Below are positions 53,835 to 63,830 of a stretch of 64,000 bases of DNA, piece by piece. Both the position numbers and the translations under genes were made by a program. The stretch is taken from NCBI RefSeq assembly GCF_025751515.1, contig NZ_JAOWLE010000008.1:57071-121070 (forward strand), read 5' to 3'. The notes below the pieces were generated by a model that was not told where the DNA came from, ran no database searches, and worked only from the letters and a program-made list of their open reading frames with translations. Within the stretch, counting starts at the first letter, position 1; each line of letters opens with the position of its first letter. The DNA comes from Actibacterium sp. XHP0104 (GTDB taxonomy: Bacteria; Pseudomonadota; Alphaproteobacteria; Rhodobacterales; Rhodobacteraceae).

Positions 53835-54508
53835 AGATTTGCCCCCGCCTGCAGCAACCGCCGATCCTTGATCCGCAGCACTCGCGCCGCGACCTGGGCC
53901 TTGGCGGCGCGGATCAGGTTCAGATCATGGGTGGCGATCAGGATGGCCTTGCCCATCTTGTTCAGCTCGACCAGCAATTGCAGCAGCCTCAGCGACATCT
54001 CCCAATCGACGTTACCGGTGGGCTCATCGGCCAGAATCACGTCGGGCGACATGATCACCGCCCGCGCCAGCGCGGCGCGCTGACGCTCGCCTCCCGACAG
54101 TTCCGGCGGCAAGGCATCGGCCTGCCGCGACAGCCCAACCCAGTGCAGCAGCTCGCGCAGGTTGGCGGGGTCGGCCTCGGCCTCGCGGCCCGATACGATC
54201 AGCGGCAGGGCGACGTTCTCGGACAGGGGCAGATGGTTAAGAAACTGGCAATCCTGGTGCACCACGCCGATGCGCTGGCGGGTGCGCGCCAGGTCGTCGC
54301 GCGACATCTGCCGCACATCCTGACCGAACAGCCGCACATTGCCCGCGCTGGGGATCAGCTCGCCATAGCACAGCCGCAGCAGCGTGGTCTTGCCCGCGCC
54401 CGACGGGCCGGTCAGAAAGTGGAACGACCCCGGCGCCAGCGTCAGGCCGACCTCGGTCAGCAGGTCGCCCCCACCATAGCTGTGGGCCACATTTTCCAGC
54501 TCGATCAC
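53831..54508 (-). CDS. ftsE: cell division ATP-binding protein FtsE
   Basis: 225-residue ABC ATPase. Walker A GPSGAGKTTLL at about 36-46, signature LSGGERQRAALA, Walker B VILADEPTGNVDWE, H-loop ATHDLN. Starts MIELENVAHSYGGGD. It drives FtsX to activate amidases or equivalent hydrolases during division. Divergent from the zinc-ribbon gene, spacer of 145 bp. Confidence 0.96.
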   Translation of the reverse strand: MIELENVAHSYGGGDLLTEVGLTLAPGSFHFLTGPSGAGKTTLLRLCYGELIPSAGNVRLFGQDVRQMSRDDLARTRQRIGVVHQDCQFLNHLPLSENVALPLIVSGREAEADPANLRELLHWVGLSRQADALPPELSGGERQRAALARAVIMSPDVILADEPTGNVDWEMSLRLLQLLVELNKMGKAILIATHDLNLIRAAKAQVAARVLRIKDRRLLQAGANL

Positions 54509-54653
54509 GCCTGTCTCCGCGGTTGGTTGCGGCTGTTTTGCCCCAGTGGACGCGGGGTTTCAATTGCGCGCACGGTAAAGGTTTTGAATTTTCCACGATG
54601 GTGATACATCATGAGCCGATAAAACGACACGAGCAGGTGCGACGGGGACAGGT

Positions 54654-55532
54654 ATGAGGCTTATTTGCCCGAATTGCGACGCCCAATACGAAGTTGATGA
54701 CGCCATGATCCCCGCCGAGGGACGTGATGTGCAATGCTCGGCCTGTGGGCATACCTGGTTTCAGGCGGCTGCCGAACCGGTAGACAACATCCCCGACATG
54801 CCGGTCGAGGACGAGTCGGATTTCTATCTTCCCGACGATGACGAATACGATCCGGTCGACCCCGAAGAGCCCGAAGATCTGGCCGCCCTGCATGACGAGG
54901 ACGACCACGAGCTGATCGACGAACCCATGCTGACCCCGGCCCCGCGCCGCAAGGCCCTGGATGACAGCATCCTCGACGTTCTGCGCGAAGAGGCCGAGCG
55001 CGAGGCCGTCGCCCGCCGTACCGAGGCGCAGACCGCCGCGCCGCTGGAAAGCCAGCCCGATCTGGGCCTGGACGAACCGGCCCCCGCCGCGACCGGCGGT
55101 GGCATGGCGGCCAACCTGCGCGAGCGTGTCGCGCGCCTGCGCGGCGCCGGCACCGAACCCGCGAAACCCGCCCGCCCGACGGCCCGGCGTGATCTCTTGC
55201 CGGATATCGAGGAAATCAATTCCACCCTGCGCGCCACCTCTGACCGCGCGCTGATCGAGGCCGACCCGGACGCGCCGGTTCTGGAAAACGACCCCCTGCC
55301 GCGCAAGCGCGGGGGCTTTGGCCGCGGCTTTGGCGCCGCCCTGCTGATCGGCGCGCTGGCCGCGGCGGTCTATGTCGCCGCGCCCAAGCTGGCGCATATC
55401 TCGCCCGGCCTGGCCCCGGTGCTCAGCGGCTATGTCGATGGGGTGAACAATCTGCGCGAAGGCGTCAACGGCACGGTTCTGGGCGTGATGCGCCGCGCGA
55501 CCGGGGCGCTGAACAACGCCTCGGGCGGCTGA
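54654..55532 (+). CDS. zinc-ribbon (MJ0042-type) membrane protein
   Basis: 292 residues. N-terminal zinc ribbon with two CxxC pairs, LICPNCDAQYEVDD and VQCSACGHTWFQ, at residues 5-8 and about 29-32; then an acidic, low-complexity stretch, a helical charged middle, and one transmembrane helix near residues 225-245 (FGAALLIGALAAAVYVAAP). Known in many Alphaproteobacteria downstream of or near ftsEX; function unknown. Its stop is adjacent to the convergent TIGR02302 stop with no spacer. Confidence 0.87.
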   Translation: MRLICPNCDAQYEVDDAMIPAEGRDVQCSACGHTWFQAAAEPVDNIPDMPVEDESDFYLPDDDEYDPVDPEEPEDLAALHDEDDHELIDEPMLTPAPRRKALDDSILDVLREEAEREAVARRTEAQTAAPLESQPDLGLDEPAPAATGGGMAANLRERVARLRGAGTEPAKPARPTARRDLLPDIEEINSTLRATSDRALIEADPDAPVLENDPLPRKRGGFGRGFGAALLIGALAAAVYVAAPKLAHISPGLAPVLSGYVDGVNNLREGVNGTVLGVMRRATGALNNASGG

Positions 55533-58007
55533 TCAGAACCAATCCAGCAGACGGCGCAGGTAATCCAGCTCGGCCTCGGGGCGGGTCTGGTCCTGCGAGC
55601 GCCGGTGAATTTCATCCATCAGGTCGCGCGCCCGGTTGTCGGCAAGGCCGCCCTGGCGGAACTGACCGTCGCCGCCTTCCTGGCCATTGCTGCCCAGATC
55701 GCGGCCCAACGGATCGCGCTGGCCCATCGGCCCCTGCCCGCCCTGCGCCAGCCCCGTTGCGCCCTGCTGCTGTTGCTGGCGCGCCATGGATTCGCTGAGG
55801 CTGCGCATGCCCTCGCGCAGCGAATCCATCACCTCGGCCTGATCGTCCAGCGCGCCAGCCAGATCATCCTGACGCAGCTTTTCCTCGGCCCGCTCCATCG
55901 CGCGGCCGGCGCGGTCCAGCTGTTGGCGCAGCGCCTCGGCCTCGTCGCCGCCCATGCCGGGCATCTGGCGGCGCTGCTGCTCCAGCTGATCGCGCAGCGC
56001 CTGCTGCTGATCGGCCAGACTGCCCTCGCCGCCCTCGCCGGGGCGGTCGCCCTGTTGCTGGTTACCCTCACCGGGCCGGCCATTGGGGTTGAAGCGGTCC
56101 TGCAACTGGCCAAAGGCGTCATCCGACAGCTGTTGCTGATCGCGCAGCGTGTTCGACAACCCCTGCATCGCCTGCCCTTCGGGGCCCTGCCCGCCCGGAA
56201 CCTGGGCAAGCTGCATGTTCTGCATCATCTGCATCAGCTGATCCATCAGCATCTGCGCCTCGGCCATGCGGCCTTCTTCCATCAGCTCCTGGATGCGGTC
56301 CATCATCTGTTGCAGCTGATCGGCCGTCATCATCTGCGCATTCGGGTCCATCTCGGACATCTGTTGATCATCCGATTGTTGCTGCTCGGCCAGCTGGCGA
56401 ATGTAATCTTGCATGGCCTCGCGCAATTCCTGCATCAGGGCGGCGATTTCATCGTCATTGGCGCCGTTGCGCATCGCCTCGGACAGGCGCTCCTGTGCAC
56501 GCTCCAGCCGTTCGCGCGCATCGTCGAGATCGCCCAGCTCCAGCTCAAGCGCCAGTTCCCACAGCGCCAGCGCCACCTCGTTGCGGGCCTCGTGGCTGAG
56601 ACCGTCCAGCATCCCGGCCTCAAGCTGGCGGATCGCGGTGCGCAGTTTCAGGTAATCAGCACTGTCGCGAAACAGCCCCTCGGGGCGATGGCTGACCGCG
56701 CGCAGGATCTGCCCCGTACGCAGGCCATTGTCGCGCGTCCACAGCAGGTCGCGCCGCTGTTCGACGATCGCGCGCGCCAGCGGGTCAAAGAACCGCCGCC
56801 CCGGCAGCACCATCGCATCCAGCCCGGAAACGCCCTGTTGCCCGCGCGCATCCTGCACCGCCAGCGAGATCGTCACCGGCAGCCCGGCCCAGGGATGATC
56901 GGACAGGTTGTCGATCAGGTATTCCTCATATCCGGTCGGATCGCCGCGCAGCGGGCGCGGCAGGTCCAGCACCAGCGGCTCGCGCGGTTCGCGCGCTGCG
57001 GCCAGCCCGTGCAGGCGCGGCACCTGCGGCAGATCCAGCCGGATCGTCGCCTGCCCGGCCACCACGCCGAAATCGTCGCGCGCCGCAAAGGGCAGCTGCA
57101 TCCCGCCATCGGCGGCCCATTCGGGCGCGCCCAGAACGGTGACGCCGGGCGGGCCGTCGGGCTGCATCACCACTGCCCATTCACGCCCGCCGGGGCCATC
57201 GACAGCCAGCGTGCCGCCGCGCGCCACGTCGAAACTTTGGCCGATCGTATCGGCCTGCGGGGCGGTTGCCGACAGATCCTGGCGGATCGTCAAATCGCCG
57301 GGCGTGCCATACAGGCGCAGCGTGATGCGGCTGCCCTGCGGCAAGCTCAGCTCGCCCCCGTCGATGTCATTGAGGTAAATCGTTGGCAGCGCGGTATAGC
57401 GCGGCGGTTCGGCCCAGCCCTCCCATGACGGGCCAGCCGCCAAGGCCGAGCCATCGGCCTTGATCACCGACACATCGCGCACCTGCCCGAGCGACCCGAA
57501 CAGCACCGCCACCGCCAGCGCCGTCGCCGCCACATAGCGCAGCCCCAGAGGATCGCGCGTGGCCAACCGCAGATCGGGCGGCACGGCACGCGCCTGCCGC
57601 ACCCGCGCCGCCATGCGCGACAGGTGCACCTGCCACACCGCGCGGCTGTGCGCATCGCCGGCGCCGATTGCCTGTTGGTCGGACAGGGCCGACAGCGGGC
57701 GGCCGGGCAGGCTGTGATCCAGCCGGGCGCGGGCATCAGACAGGCTGGGCCAGCGAAACGCCGCCACGCCGCGAAACAGCGCCACAACCGCGCCGAACCC
57801 GGCCAACCACAAGGCCGCCAGCACCACCCATCCGGGCAGCAGATGTTGCACGCCCAGCGCCAGCAGTGAAAAGGAAAAGAACAGCACCGACCACAGCGGC
57901 CAGAAGGCACGCGTGAACCGCTCGGCTGCCATGCCCCAACGCGTCAGGCGCAGGGGGCGGGCCAGCATCTTGTCGGCCTCGGATCGCAGGGCGTTCAGAT
58001 CACTCAT
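55533..58007 (-). CDS. TIGR02302 family (DUF4175) large membrane-anchored protein
   Basis: 824 residues, alphaproteobacterial. N-terminal MSDLNALRSEADKMLARPLR, two hydrophobic helices at about 32-75, a further one near 158-172, a beta-rich periplasmic region (about 180-420), then a long coiled-coil and strikingly Gln/Met/Glu-rich segment (about 470-750, for example MQELREAMQDYIRQLAEQQQ and GQLQDRFNPNGRPGEGNQQQ). Function is unestablished. A start-proximal hairpin CGGGGC-GAAAG-GCCCCG lies at 58020-58036. Family recognised from memory by the low-complexity pattern. Confidence 0.88.
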   Translation of the reverse strand: MSDLNALRSEADKMLARPLRLTRWGMAAERFTRAFWPLWSVLFFSFSLLALGVQHLLPGWVVLAALWLAGFGAVVALFRGVAAFRWPSLSDARARLDHSLPGRPLSALSDQQAIGAGDAHSRAVWQVHLSRMAARVRQARAVPPDLRLATRDPLGLRYVAATALAVAVLFGSLGQVRDVSVIKADGSALAAGPSWEGWAEPPRYTALPTIYLNDIDGGELSLPQGSRITLRLYGTPGDLTIRQDLSATAPQADTIGQSFDVARGGTLAVDGPGGREWAVVMQPDGPPGVTVLGAPEWAADGGMQLPFAARDDFGVVAGQATIRLDLPQVPRLHGLAAAREPREPLVLDLPRPLRGDPTGYEEYLIDNLSDHPWAGLPVTISLAVQDARGQQGVSGLDAMVLPGRRFFDPLARAIVEQRRDLLWTRDNGLRTGQILRAVSHRPEGLFRDSADYLKLRTAIRQLEAGMLDGLSHEARNEVALALWELALELELGDLDDARERLERAQERLSEAMRNGANDDEIAALMQELREAMQDYIRQLAEQQQSDDQQMSEMDPNAQMMTADQLQQMMDRIQELMEEGRMAEAQMLMDQLMQMMQNMQLAQVPGGQGPEGQAMQGLSNTLRDQQQLSDDAFGQLQDRFNPNGRPGEGNQQQGDRPGEGGEGSLADQQQALRDQLEQQRRQMPGMGGDEAEALRQQLDRAGRAMERAEEKLRQDDLAGALDDQAEVMDSLREGMRSLSESMARQQQQQGATGLAQGGQGPMGQRDPLGRDLGSNGQEGGDGQFRQGGLADNRARDLMDEIHRRSQDQTRPEAELDYLRRLLDWF

Positions 58008-58111
58008 ACATCCATCCGGCGGGGCGAAAGGCCCCGCTAACCGGATGCTAGCGCGGAATTGGGGCGGATCAAAGGACTAGCCCCACCCCTGACGCGAGTT
58101 TGATCGGCGGC

Positions 58112-59377
58112 TTACAGCCAGTCGGGCACGATATCGCGCGCGATGATCTGCTCATAGCTGGGGCGTTCGCGGATCACGGCGAACTGATCATCCCGCACCA
58201 GCACCTCGGGGATCAGCGGCCGGGTGTTATATTCCGACGCCATCACCGCGCCATAGGCCCCGGCCGAGCGAAAGGCGACCAGATCGCCCTCGGCCAGCGC
58301 GGGCAGGTTGCGCTGCTTGGCGAATGTGTCACCGGTTTCGCAAACCGGGCCAACCACGTCATAGGGGGTTTGCTCGGCCCCGGCGGTGGCCTCGATCACC
58401 GGCACGATGTCGTGATGGGCCGAATACATCGCCGGGCGCACCAGATCGTTCATCGCCGCATCGACGATCAGGAAATCGCGGCCCTCGCCATGTTTCACAT
58501 AGACGACCTCGGTCACCAGAATGCCGGCATTGCCCGCGATCAGGCGGCCCGGTTCGATCTCGATCTCGCAGCCCAGATCGCCCAGCTCCTCGCGCACCAT
58601 GGCGCCGTATTCGACGGGCAGCGGCGGCGCGGTATTGGTGCGCTCATAGGGGATGCCCAGACCGCCGCCCAGATCAAGGCGGATGATCTCATGCCCGTCA
58701 GAGCGCAGGGCGCGGGTCAGGTCGGCAACCTTGCGATAGGCCTGTCGGAAAGGTTCCAGATCGGTCAGCTGGCTGCCGATATGCACGTCGATCCCCACCA
58801 CCCGCAACCCGGGCAGCTTGGCGATCTCGGCGTAAACCTCACGCGCGCGGGCGATCGGGATGCCGAACTTGTTTTCCGATTTGCCGGTGGCGATTTTCTC
58901 GTGGGTCTTGGCGTCGACATCGGGGTTCACCCGCACGGTGACGGGGGCCACGACGCCCAGTTCCAGTGCGACCGCGTTCAGGCGGTGCATCTCGGGCTCG
59001 GATTCCAGGTTGAACTGGCGGATGCCGCCGCTCAGCGCGGCGCGCATTTCCTCGCGGGTCTTGCCGACGCCGGAAAAGACGATCTTGTCGCCATCGAACC
59101 CGGCGGCACGGGCACGGGCATATTCGCCGCCCGAGACCACATCAACGCCCGCACCCAGGCTGGCCATCAGGCGCAGAACCGCCTGGTTGGAATTGGCCTT
59201 CATCGCATAGCAAACCAGGTGATCCATGCCATCCAGCGCCTGATCGAACAGGGTGAAATGGCGGGTCAGCGTGGCGGTGGAATAGCAATAGAACGGCGTG
59301 CCGACCGACCGCGCGATATCGCGCACCGACACGTCTTCGGCGTAAAGTTCGCCGTCACGATAAAGGAAATGATCCAT
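58112..59377 (-). CDS. lysA: diaminopimelate decarboxylase
   Basis: PLP enzyme (421 residues) converting meso-diaminopimelate to L-lysine. PLP lysine in HLVCYAMKANSNQAVL at about residue 60; HIGSQLTDLEPF; LDLGGGLGIPYE glycine-rich phosphate loop; and the C-terminal GPVCETGDTFAKQRNLP with catalytic cysteine. Start MDHFLYRDGELYAEDV. Separated by only 6 bp from the tiny lipoprotein gene, which overlaps argH, so argH-lptM-lysA form an operon. Confidence 0.96.
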   Translation of the reverse strand: MDHFLYRDGELYAEDVSVRDIARSVGTPFYCYSTATLTRHFTLFDQALDGMDHLVCYAMKANSNQAVLRLMASLGAGVDVVSGGEYARARAAGFDGDKIVFSGVGKTREEMRAALSGGIRQFNLESEPEMHRLNAVALELGVVAPVTVRVNPDVDAKTHEKIATGKSENKFGIPIARAREVYAEIAKLPGLRVVGIDVHIGSQLTDLEPFRQAYRKVADLTRALRSDGHEIIRLDLGGGLGIPYERTNTAPPLPVEYGAMVREELGDLGCEIEIEPGRLIAGNAGILVTEVVYVKHGEGRDFLIVDAAMNDLVRPAMYSAHHDIVPVIEATAGAEQTPYDVVGPVCETGDTFAKQRNLPALAEGDLVAFRSAGAYGAVMASEYNTRPLIPEVLVRDDQFAVIRERPSYEQIIARDIVPDWL

Positions 59378-59383
59378 CGGGGT

Positions 59384-59488
59384 TTAACCTTCACTCAATT
59401 GCGCGCGGGCCACGGGCCGCTCGGGCGGGCCATCGACACCGCAGGCGGCCAGGGCCAGCAGGGCCATCAGGGCAGCGGCGAGCTTCAT
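59384..59488 (-). CDS. lptM: LptM-like small lipoprotein
   Basis: 34 residues, too short for typical ORF cut-offs: [34 protein letters not shown] in outline. The lipobox LAAC puts the lipidated cysteine at residue 16, and the [10 protein letters not shown] sequence resembles the CGxKGPLxxP motif of LptM (formerly YifL), a lipoprotein that promotes LptD maturation. The ATG at 59486-59488 overlaps the argH stop by 4 bp and its TAA is 6 bp before lysA. Family assignment moderately sure; reality of the gene is well supported by these features. Confidence 0.8.
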   Translation of the reverse strand: MKLAAALMALLALAACGVDGPPERPVARAQLSEG

Positions 59489-60876
59489 GCCAGTTTCTCT
59501 TGCCAGCGGGCGATCTGGGCCCGCACCTGGGCGGGCGCGGTGCCGCCATAGGACACGCGGCTGGCGACCGAGTTCTGCACGCCCAGCACGCCGAACACCT
59601 CGTCCGTGATCGCGCCGTGCACGCCCTGCATGTCGGCCAGCGTCAGGTCGGGCAAATCACAGCCCTTGCTTTCGGCCAGCGCGACCAGCGCGCCGGTGAC
59701 ATGATGCGCATCGCGGAACGGCATGTTCAGCGCCCGCACCAGCCAATCGGCCAGATCGGTCGCGGTGCTGAAACCGGACCCGGCGGCGGCCTCAAGGCTG
59801 GGCCGGTTGGCCGACATGTCCTTGACCATGCCTTCCATCGCGGCCAGCGCCAGCATCAGGTTGTCGGCGGCGTCAAAGACCTGTTCCTTGTCTTCCTGCA
59901 TGTCCTTGGAATAGGCCAGCGGCAGGCCCTTCATCACCATCATCAGCGCCACGTTCGACCCGAAAATCCGCCCCACCTTGGCGCGGATCAGTTCCGCCGC
60001 GTCGGGGTTCTTTTTCTGCGGCATGATCGACGAGCCGGTCGAGAACCGGTCGGACAGGGTGACAAAGCGGAACTGGGCCGAGGACCAGATCACCAGTTCC
60101 TCGGCAAAGCGCGACAGGTGCATGGCACAGATCGACGAGGCGGCCAGGAATTCCAGCGCGAAATCGCGGTCCGACACGGCATCCAGGCTGTTGGCGGTCG
60201 GGCGGTCAAAGCCCAGCGCCTCGGCCGTCATATGCCGGTCGATCGGGAAAGACGTGCCCGCCAGCGCGGCCGATCCCAGCGGCGATTCATTCATCCGCGC
60301 GCGGGCGTCAGAAAAGCGCGACATGTCGCGGCCAAACATCTCGACATAGGCCATCATGTGATGGCCCCAGGTCACCGGCTGCGCGGTTTGCAAATGGGTA
60401 AAGCCCGGCATCACCCAGTCGGCCCCGGCCTCGGCCTGGGTCAGCAGCGCCCGGATTAGCGCGTTCAGCCCCGAAATGGCGGCGTCGATCTGATCGCGCA
60501 CCCACAGGCGGAAATCGGTCGCCACCTGGTCGTTGCGCGACCGGGCGGTGTGCAGGCGACCGGCAGGTTCGCCGATGATCTCTTTCAGGCGCGCCTCGAC
60601 ATTCATGTGAATGTCTTCCAGCGCGGTCGAAAATTCGAACGATCCGGCCTCGATCTCTGACAAGACCGTGAGCAGCCCTTCCCGAATGGCCGCTGCATCG
60701 GTATCTGTGATGATACCCTGTGCGGCCAGCATCGCCGCATGGGCGCGCGAACCCTGGATATCCTGGGCTGCCATGCGCTTGTCGTATCCGATCGAGGCGT
60801 TGATCGCCTCCATGATAGCATCGGGTCCGGCGGCAAAGCGGCCGCCCCACATGGCGTTCGAGCTGGTCTTGGTCAT
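59485..60876 (-). CDS. argH: argininosuccinate lyase
   Basis: Last step of arginine synthesis, argininosuccinate to arginine and fumarate; 463 residues. [19 protein letters not shown] start, [19 protein letters not shown], catalytic histidine in [16 protein letters not shown], and the signature [15 protein letters not shown] at about 285-299 are intact. Divergent from tlpA with only 20 bp between start codons; its Shine-Dalgarno GAGGG lies back to back with that of tlpA. Leads argH-lptM-lysA. Confidence 0.97.
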   Translation of the reverse strand: MTKTSSNAMWGGRFAAGPDAIMEAINASIGYDKRMAAQDIQGSRAHAAMLAAQGIITDTDAAAIREGLLTVLSEIEAGSFEFSTALEDIHMNVEARLKEIIGEPAGRLHTARSRNDQVATDFRLWVRDQIDAAISGLNALIRALLTQAEAGADWVMPGFTHLQTAQPVTWGHHMMAYVEMFGRDMSRFSDARARMNESPLGSAALAGTSFPIDRHMTAEALGFDRPTANSLDAVSDRDFALEFLAASSICAMHLSRFAEELVIWSSAQFRFVTLSDRFSTGSSIMPQKKNPDAAELIRAKVGRIFGSNVALMMVMKGLPLAYSKDMQEDKEQVFDAADNLMLALAAMEGMVKDMSANRPSLEAAAGSGFSTATDLADWLVRALNMPFRDAHHVTGALVALAESKGCDLPDLTLADMQGVHGAITDEVFGVLGVQNSVASRVSYGGTAPAQVRAQIARWQEKLA

Positions 60877-60896
60877 AGTCTGCCCTCGGAGGGAAA

Positions 60897-61457
60897 ATGC
60901 GCTGGTTCAGGTTTATCGTCCTCTACACGGCCCTTGCGCTGGGTGCAAATGCTGCGCTGGCCGATATGGCCGCGGTCGAGGCCCTGCGCAGCGGCTCGAT
61001 GGCCAAGCTGAACCTGCACCGCGCCCCGGTCGAGCTACCCGCCGCCGCGCTGATCGACATGACCGATACCCCGCGCGGCCTTGATGAGTTCAAGGGCAAG
61101 GTGGTGCTGGTCAATTTCTGGGCCACCTGGTGCGCACCCTGCCGCAAGGAAATGCCCGGCCTTGGCAACCTGCAAACCGAACTGGGTGGCGATGACTTTC
61201 AGGTCGTCACCATTGCCGTCGGGCGAAACCCGGTGCCGAGCATCCAGAAATTCATGGGCGAGATCGGCGTCGACAACCTGACCATGCTGCGTGACCCCAA
61301 ACAACAATTCGCCCGCGAGATGGCGGTGATGGGCCTGCCGATCACGATCATCCTTGACCGCGAAGGCCAGGAAATCGCGCGGCTGCATGGTGACGCCGAA
61401 TGGGACAGCGACAGCGCCAAGGCGATCATCACCGCGCTGATCGGCGCGAACGGATAA
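60897..61457 (+). CDS. tlpA: TlpA-like periplasmic thiol:disulfide oxidoreductase
   Basis: 186 residues with a signal peptide or anchor (about 1-22, [14 protein letters not shown]) and a thioredoxin-fold domain containing the redox motif [14 protein letters not shown], where CAPC is the active site, and cis-proline in [10 protein letters not shown]. TlpA proteins keep copper and cytochrome-oxidase assembly factors reduced; in Rhizobiales tlpA also neighbours argH. Strong ribosome site CGGAGGG. Useful for the cbb3 oxidase in this genome, although that link is inference. Confidence 0.92.
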   Translation: MRWFRFIVLYTALALGANAALADMAAVEALRSGSMAKLNLHRAPVELPAAALIDMTDTPRGLDEFKGKVVLVNFWATWCAPCRKEMPGLGNLQTELGGDDFQVVTIAVGRNPVPSIQKFMGEIGVDNLTMLRDPKQQFAREMAVMGLPITIILDREGQEIARLHGDAEWDSDSAKAIITALIGANG

Positions 61458-61545
61458 ATCCGTAAAATTAGAACAAAATGCGAATATTAGCCTCTCTTTA
61501 AGAGGTAGGCCGCCATTGTGACCCCAAGCCAAACCGGGGACCACG

Positions 61546-62388
61546 ATGAAGAATCGCGACAAAACCGATGAACCCGCCACGCGCGGCGTCGATGACAACC
61601 CGCTGGCCGCCGCCGTGTCGGCGCGCGATGCCGATGCCCTGTCGGCGGTGCGGCGGGCGCTGAACAAGGGCGATGTCATGCTGGCCTATCAACCGGTCAT
61701 GGCCGCACGCGATCCGGGCAAGGTGGCGTTCTACGAAGGTCTCATTCGCATTCTCGACCCCAATGGCCGGGTCATCCCCGCCCGCCTGTTCATCAACGCG
61801 GTCGAATCCTCAGAGCTGGGGCGCGAAATCGACTGTGCCGCCCTGCGGCTGGGGCTGCGCGAACTGGCGCGCTCGCCCTCGCTGCGGCTGGCCATCAACA
61901 TGTCCGCCCGCTCGATCGGCTATCCGCGCTGGAATCGCATCCTCAACAAGGCGCTGTCGGGCGACGCCACGCTGGGCGAACGCCTGATCCTGGAAATCAC
62001 CGAAAGCTCGGCCATGCTGATGCCAGACTTGGTGACCGTGTTCATGCGCGACTGCCAGAAAAAGGGGATATCCTTCGCACTCGATGACTTTGGCGCCGGG
62101 TTCACCTCGTTCAGCTACCTGCGCGAATTCTATTTCGACATCCTCAAGATCGACGGCCAGTTCATCCGCGGTATTGCCGACAACCCCGACAATCAGGTGC
62201 TGACCTGCGCCCTGATTTCCATCGGGCGCCATTTCGACATGTTCACCGTCGCCGAAAGCGTCGAGAACGCGACCGACGCGCAATTCCTTCAAGAGGCTGG
62301 CATTGATTGCATGCAGGGATATTACTTTGCCGCCCCCACGATCCGCCCACCCTGGCGTGAAGAGGTGCCAAAACGCAAACGCGCTTAG
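61546..62388 (+). CDS. EAL-domain cyclic-di-GMP phosphodiesterase-like protein
   Basis: 280 residues; no membrane helix or GGDEF domain. After a charged N-terminus (about 1-45) the EAL domain shows EGLIRI (in place of EALLR), [45 protein letters not shown] and QGYYFAAP. Most metal and substrate residues are kept, so activity is plausible; EGL for EAL and AESVE for AEGVE are substitutions. Stand-alone gene between tlpA and phaA. Confidence 0.87.
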   Translation: MKNRDKTDEPATRGVDDNPLAAAVSARDADALSAVRRALNKGDVMLAYQPVMAARDPGKVAFYEGLIRILDPNGRVIPARLFINAVESSELGREIDCAALRLGLRELARSPSLRLAINMSARSIGYPRWNRILNKALSGDATLGERLILEITESSAMLMPDLVTVFMRDCQKKGISFALDDFGAGFTSFSYLREFYFDILKIDGQFIRGIADNPDNQVLTCALISIGRHFDMFTVAESVENATDAQFLQEAGIDCMQGYYFAAPTIRPPWREEVPKRKRA

Positions 62389-62527
62389 AATAAAACACCG
62401 CATTTCGCGCTTGCAGCATAATTTTGTTGCGCGAGCATCCCGAACCTATTATCGGTTTTTCCCGTCCCACGGGGCTACCGGCATCCTCCGCCGAATCCTC
62501 CCCCCGTGGCAAACGGAGAGGACAAAA

Positions 62528-63703
62528 ATGACCAACGTAGTGATCGTATCCGCTGCGCGCACACCCGTGGGCAGCTTCAACGGCTCTTTTGCCGCCGTTC
62601 CCGCCCATGATCTGGGTGCCGCGGTGCTCGAGGCTGTCGTTGCCCGCGCCGGGATCGACAAGTCGGAAGTATCTGAAACCATCCTGGGCCAGGTGCTGAC
62701 CGGCGGCCAGGGCCAGAACCCCGCCCGCCAGGCCCATATCAATGCCGGCCTGCCCAAAGAGGCCTCGGCCTGGAGCATCAACCAGGTCTGTGGTTCGGGC
62801 CTGCGCTCGGTCGCTCTGGCCGCGCAGCATGTGCAACTGGGCGATTCGTCGATCGTGATCGCCGGCGGCCAGGAAAACATGTCGCTCAGCCCCCATGTCG
62901 CGCACCTGCGTGCCGGCCATAAAATGGGCGACGTCAAGTTCATCGACTCGATGATCCGTGACGGCCTGTGGGATGCGTTCAACGGCTACCACATGGGTCA
63001 GACCGCCGAAAACGTCGCCGAACAGTGGCAGATCAGCCGCGATCAGCAGGACGAATTCGCCGCCGCCTCGCAGAACAAGGCCGAAGCCGCGCAGAAGGCC
63101 GGCAAGTTCGTCGACGAAATCGCCCCCTTCACCGTCAAGACCCGCAAGGGCGAGATCATCGTCGACGCCGATGAATACATCCGCCACGGCGCCACGGTCG
63201 AAAGCATGCAGAAACTGCGCCCCGCCTTTACCCGCGACGGCTCGGTCACCGCAGGCAACGCCTCGGGCATCAACGACGGCGCCGCCGCCGTCCTGCTGAT
63301 GAGCGCCGACGAGGCCGAGAAACGCGGCCTGGAACCGCTGGCCCGCATTGCGTCCTACGCCACCGCTGGCCTTGACCCGTCGATCATGGGCGTCGGCCCG
63401 ATCTATGCCTCGCGCAAGGCGCTGGACAAGGCCGGCTGGGCCGCGGGTGACCTGGACCTGGTCGAAGCCAACGAAGCCTTTGCCGCCCAGGCCTGCGCCG
63501 TGAACAAGGACATGGGCTGGGATCCGTCGATCGTGAACGTGAACGGTGGCGCCATCGCCATCGGCCACCCGATCGGTGCCTCGGGCTGCCGCATCCTCAA
63601 CACCCTGCTGTTCGAGATGAAGCGTCGCGACGCCAAAAAAGGCCTTGCCACGCTGTGCATCGGCGGCGGCATGGGCGTGGCCATGTGCCTTGAACGGCCC
63701 TAA
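62528..63703 (+). CDS. phaA: acetyl-CoA acetyltransferase (beta-ketothiolase)
   Basis: 391-residue thiolase condensing two acetyl-CoA to acetoacetyl-Co[22 protein letters not shown]-terminus; nucleophile in [13 protein letters not shown] (Cys near residue 88); catalytic histidine in [14 protein letters not shown]; second active-site cysteine in [11 protein letters not shown]. Start at 62528 with GAGAGGACAAAA upstream. Followed by a terminator and then phaB, so these are separate transcripts or read-through. First step of PHB synthesis and the entry to the ethylmalonyl-CoA pathway. Confidence 0.95.
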   Translation: MTNVVIVSAARTPVGSFNGSFAAVPAHDLGAAVLEAVVARAGIDKSEVSETILGQVLTGGQGQNPARQAHINAGLPKEASAWSINQVCGSGLRSVALAAQHVQLGDSSIVIAGGQENMSLSPHVAHLRAGHKMGDVKFIDSMIRDGLWDAFNGYHMGQTAENVAEQWQISRDQQDEFAAASQNKAEAAQKAGKFVDEIAPFTVKTRKGEIIVDADEYIRHGATVESMQKLRPAFTRDGSVTAGNASGINDGAAAVLLMSADEAEKRGLEPLARIASYATAGLDPSIMGVGPIYASRKALDKAGWAAGDLDLVEANEAFAAQACAVNKDMGWDPSIVNVNGGAIAIGHPIGASGCRILNTLLFEMKRRDAKKGLATLCIGGGMGVAMCLERP

Positions 63704-63724
63704 GCCAAAACCGACATCAACAGC

Positions 63725-63755
63725 AAAAGGGCGCCTCTCGGGGCGCCCTTTTCGC
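63725..63755 (+). terminator. rho-independent terminator after phaA
   Basis: AAAAGGGCGCC (63725-63735) pairs with GGCGCCCTTTT (63742-63752), loop TCTCGG. Confidence 0.9.
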
Positions 63756-63788
63756 ATTCAGGGAAAAAAGTGACCCTGCGTATTAAAT

Positions 63789-63830
63789 AATGTTGCAACA
63801 ATGTTGCGAATGTTACCGCCGTTGGGTAAC
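63789..63830. promoter_or_regulatory. repeat cluster upstream of phaB, possible operator
   Basis: AATGTTGC at 63789-63796 and 63800-63807, then AATGTTAC at 63809-63816, followed by GTTACC (63812-63817) inverted as GGTAAC (63825-63830). It is 38 bp or more before phaB. A PhaR-type regulator is the likely user, but this is inference. Confidence 0.5.

Noticed and set aside
58020..58036. CGGGGC-GAAAG-GCCCCG hairpin upstream of the TIGR02302 gene as an attenuator
   Set aside because: Isolated 6-bp stem in a high-G+C spacer without T tract or leader peptide; chance is likely.
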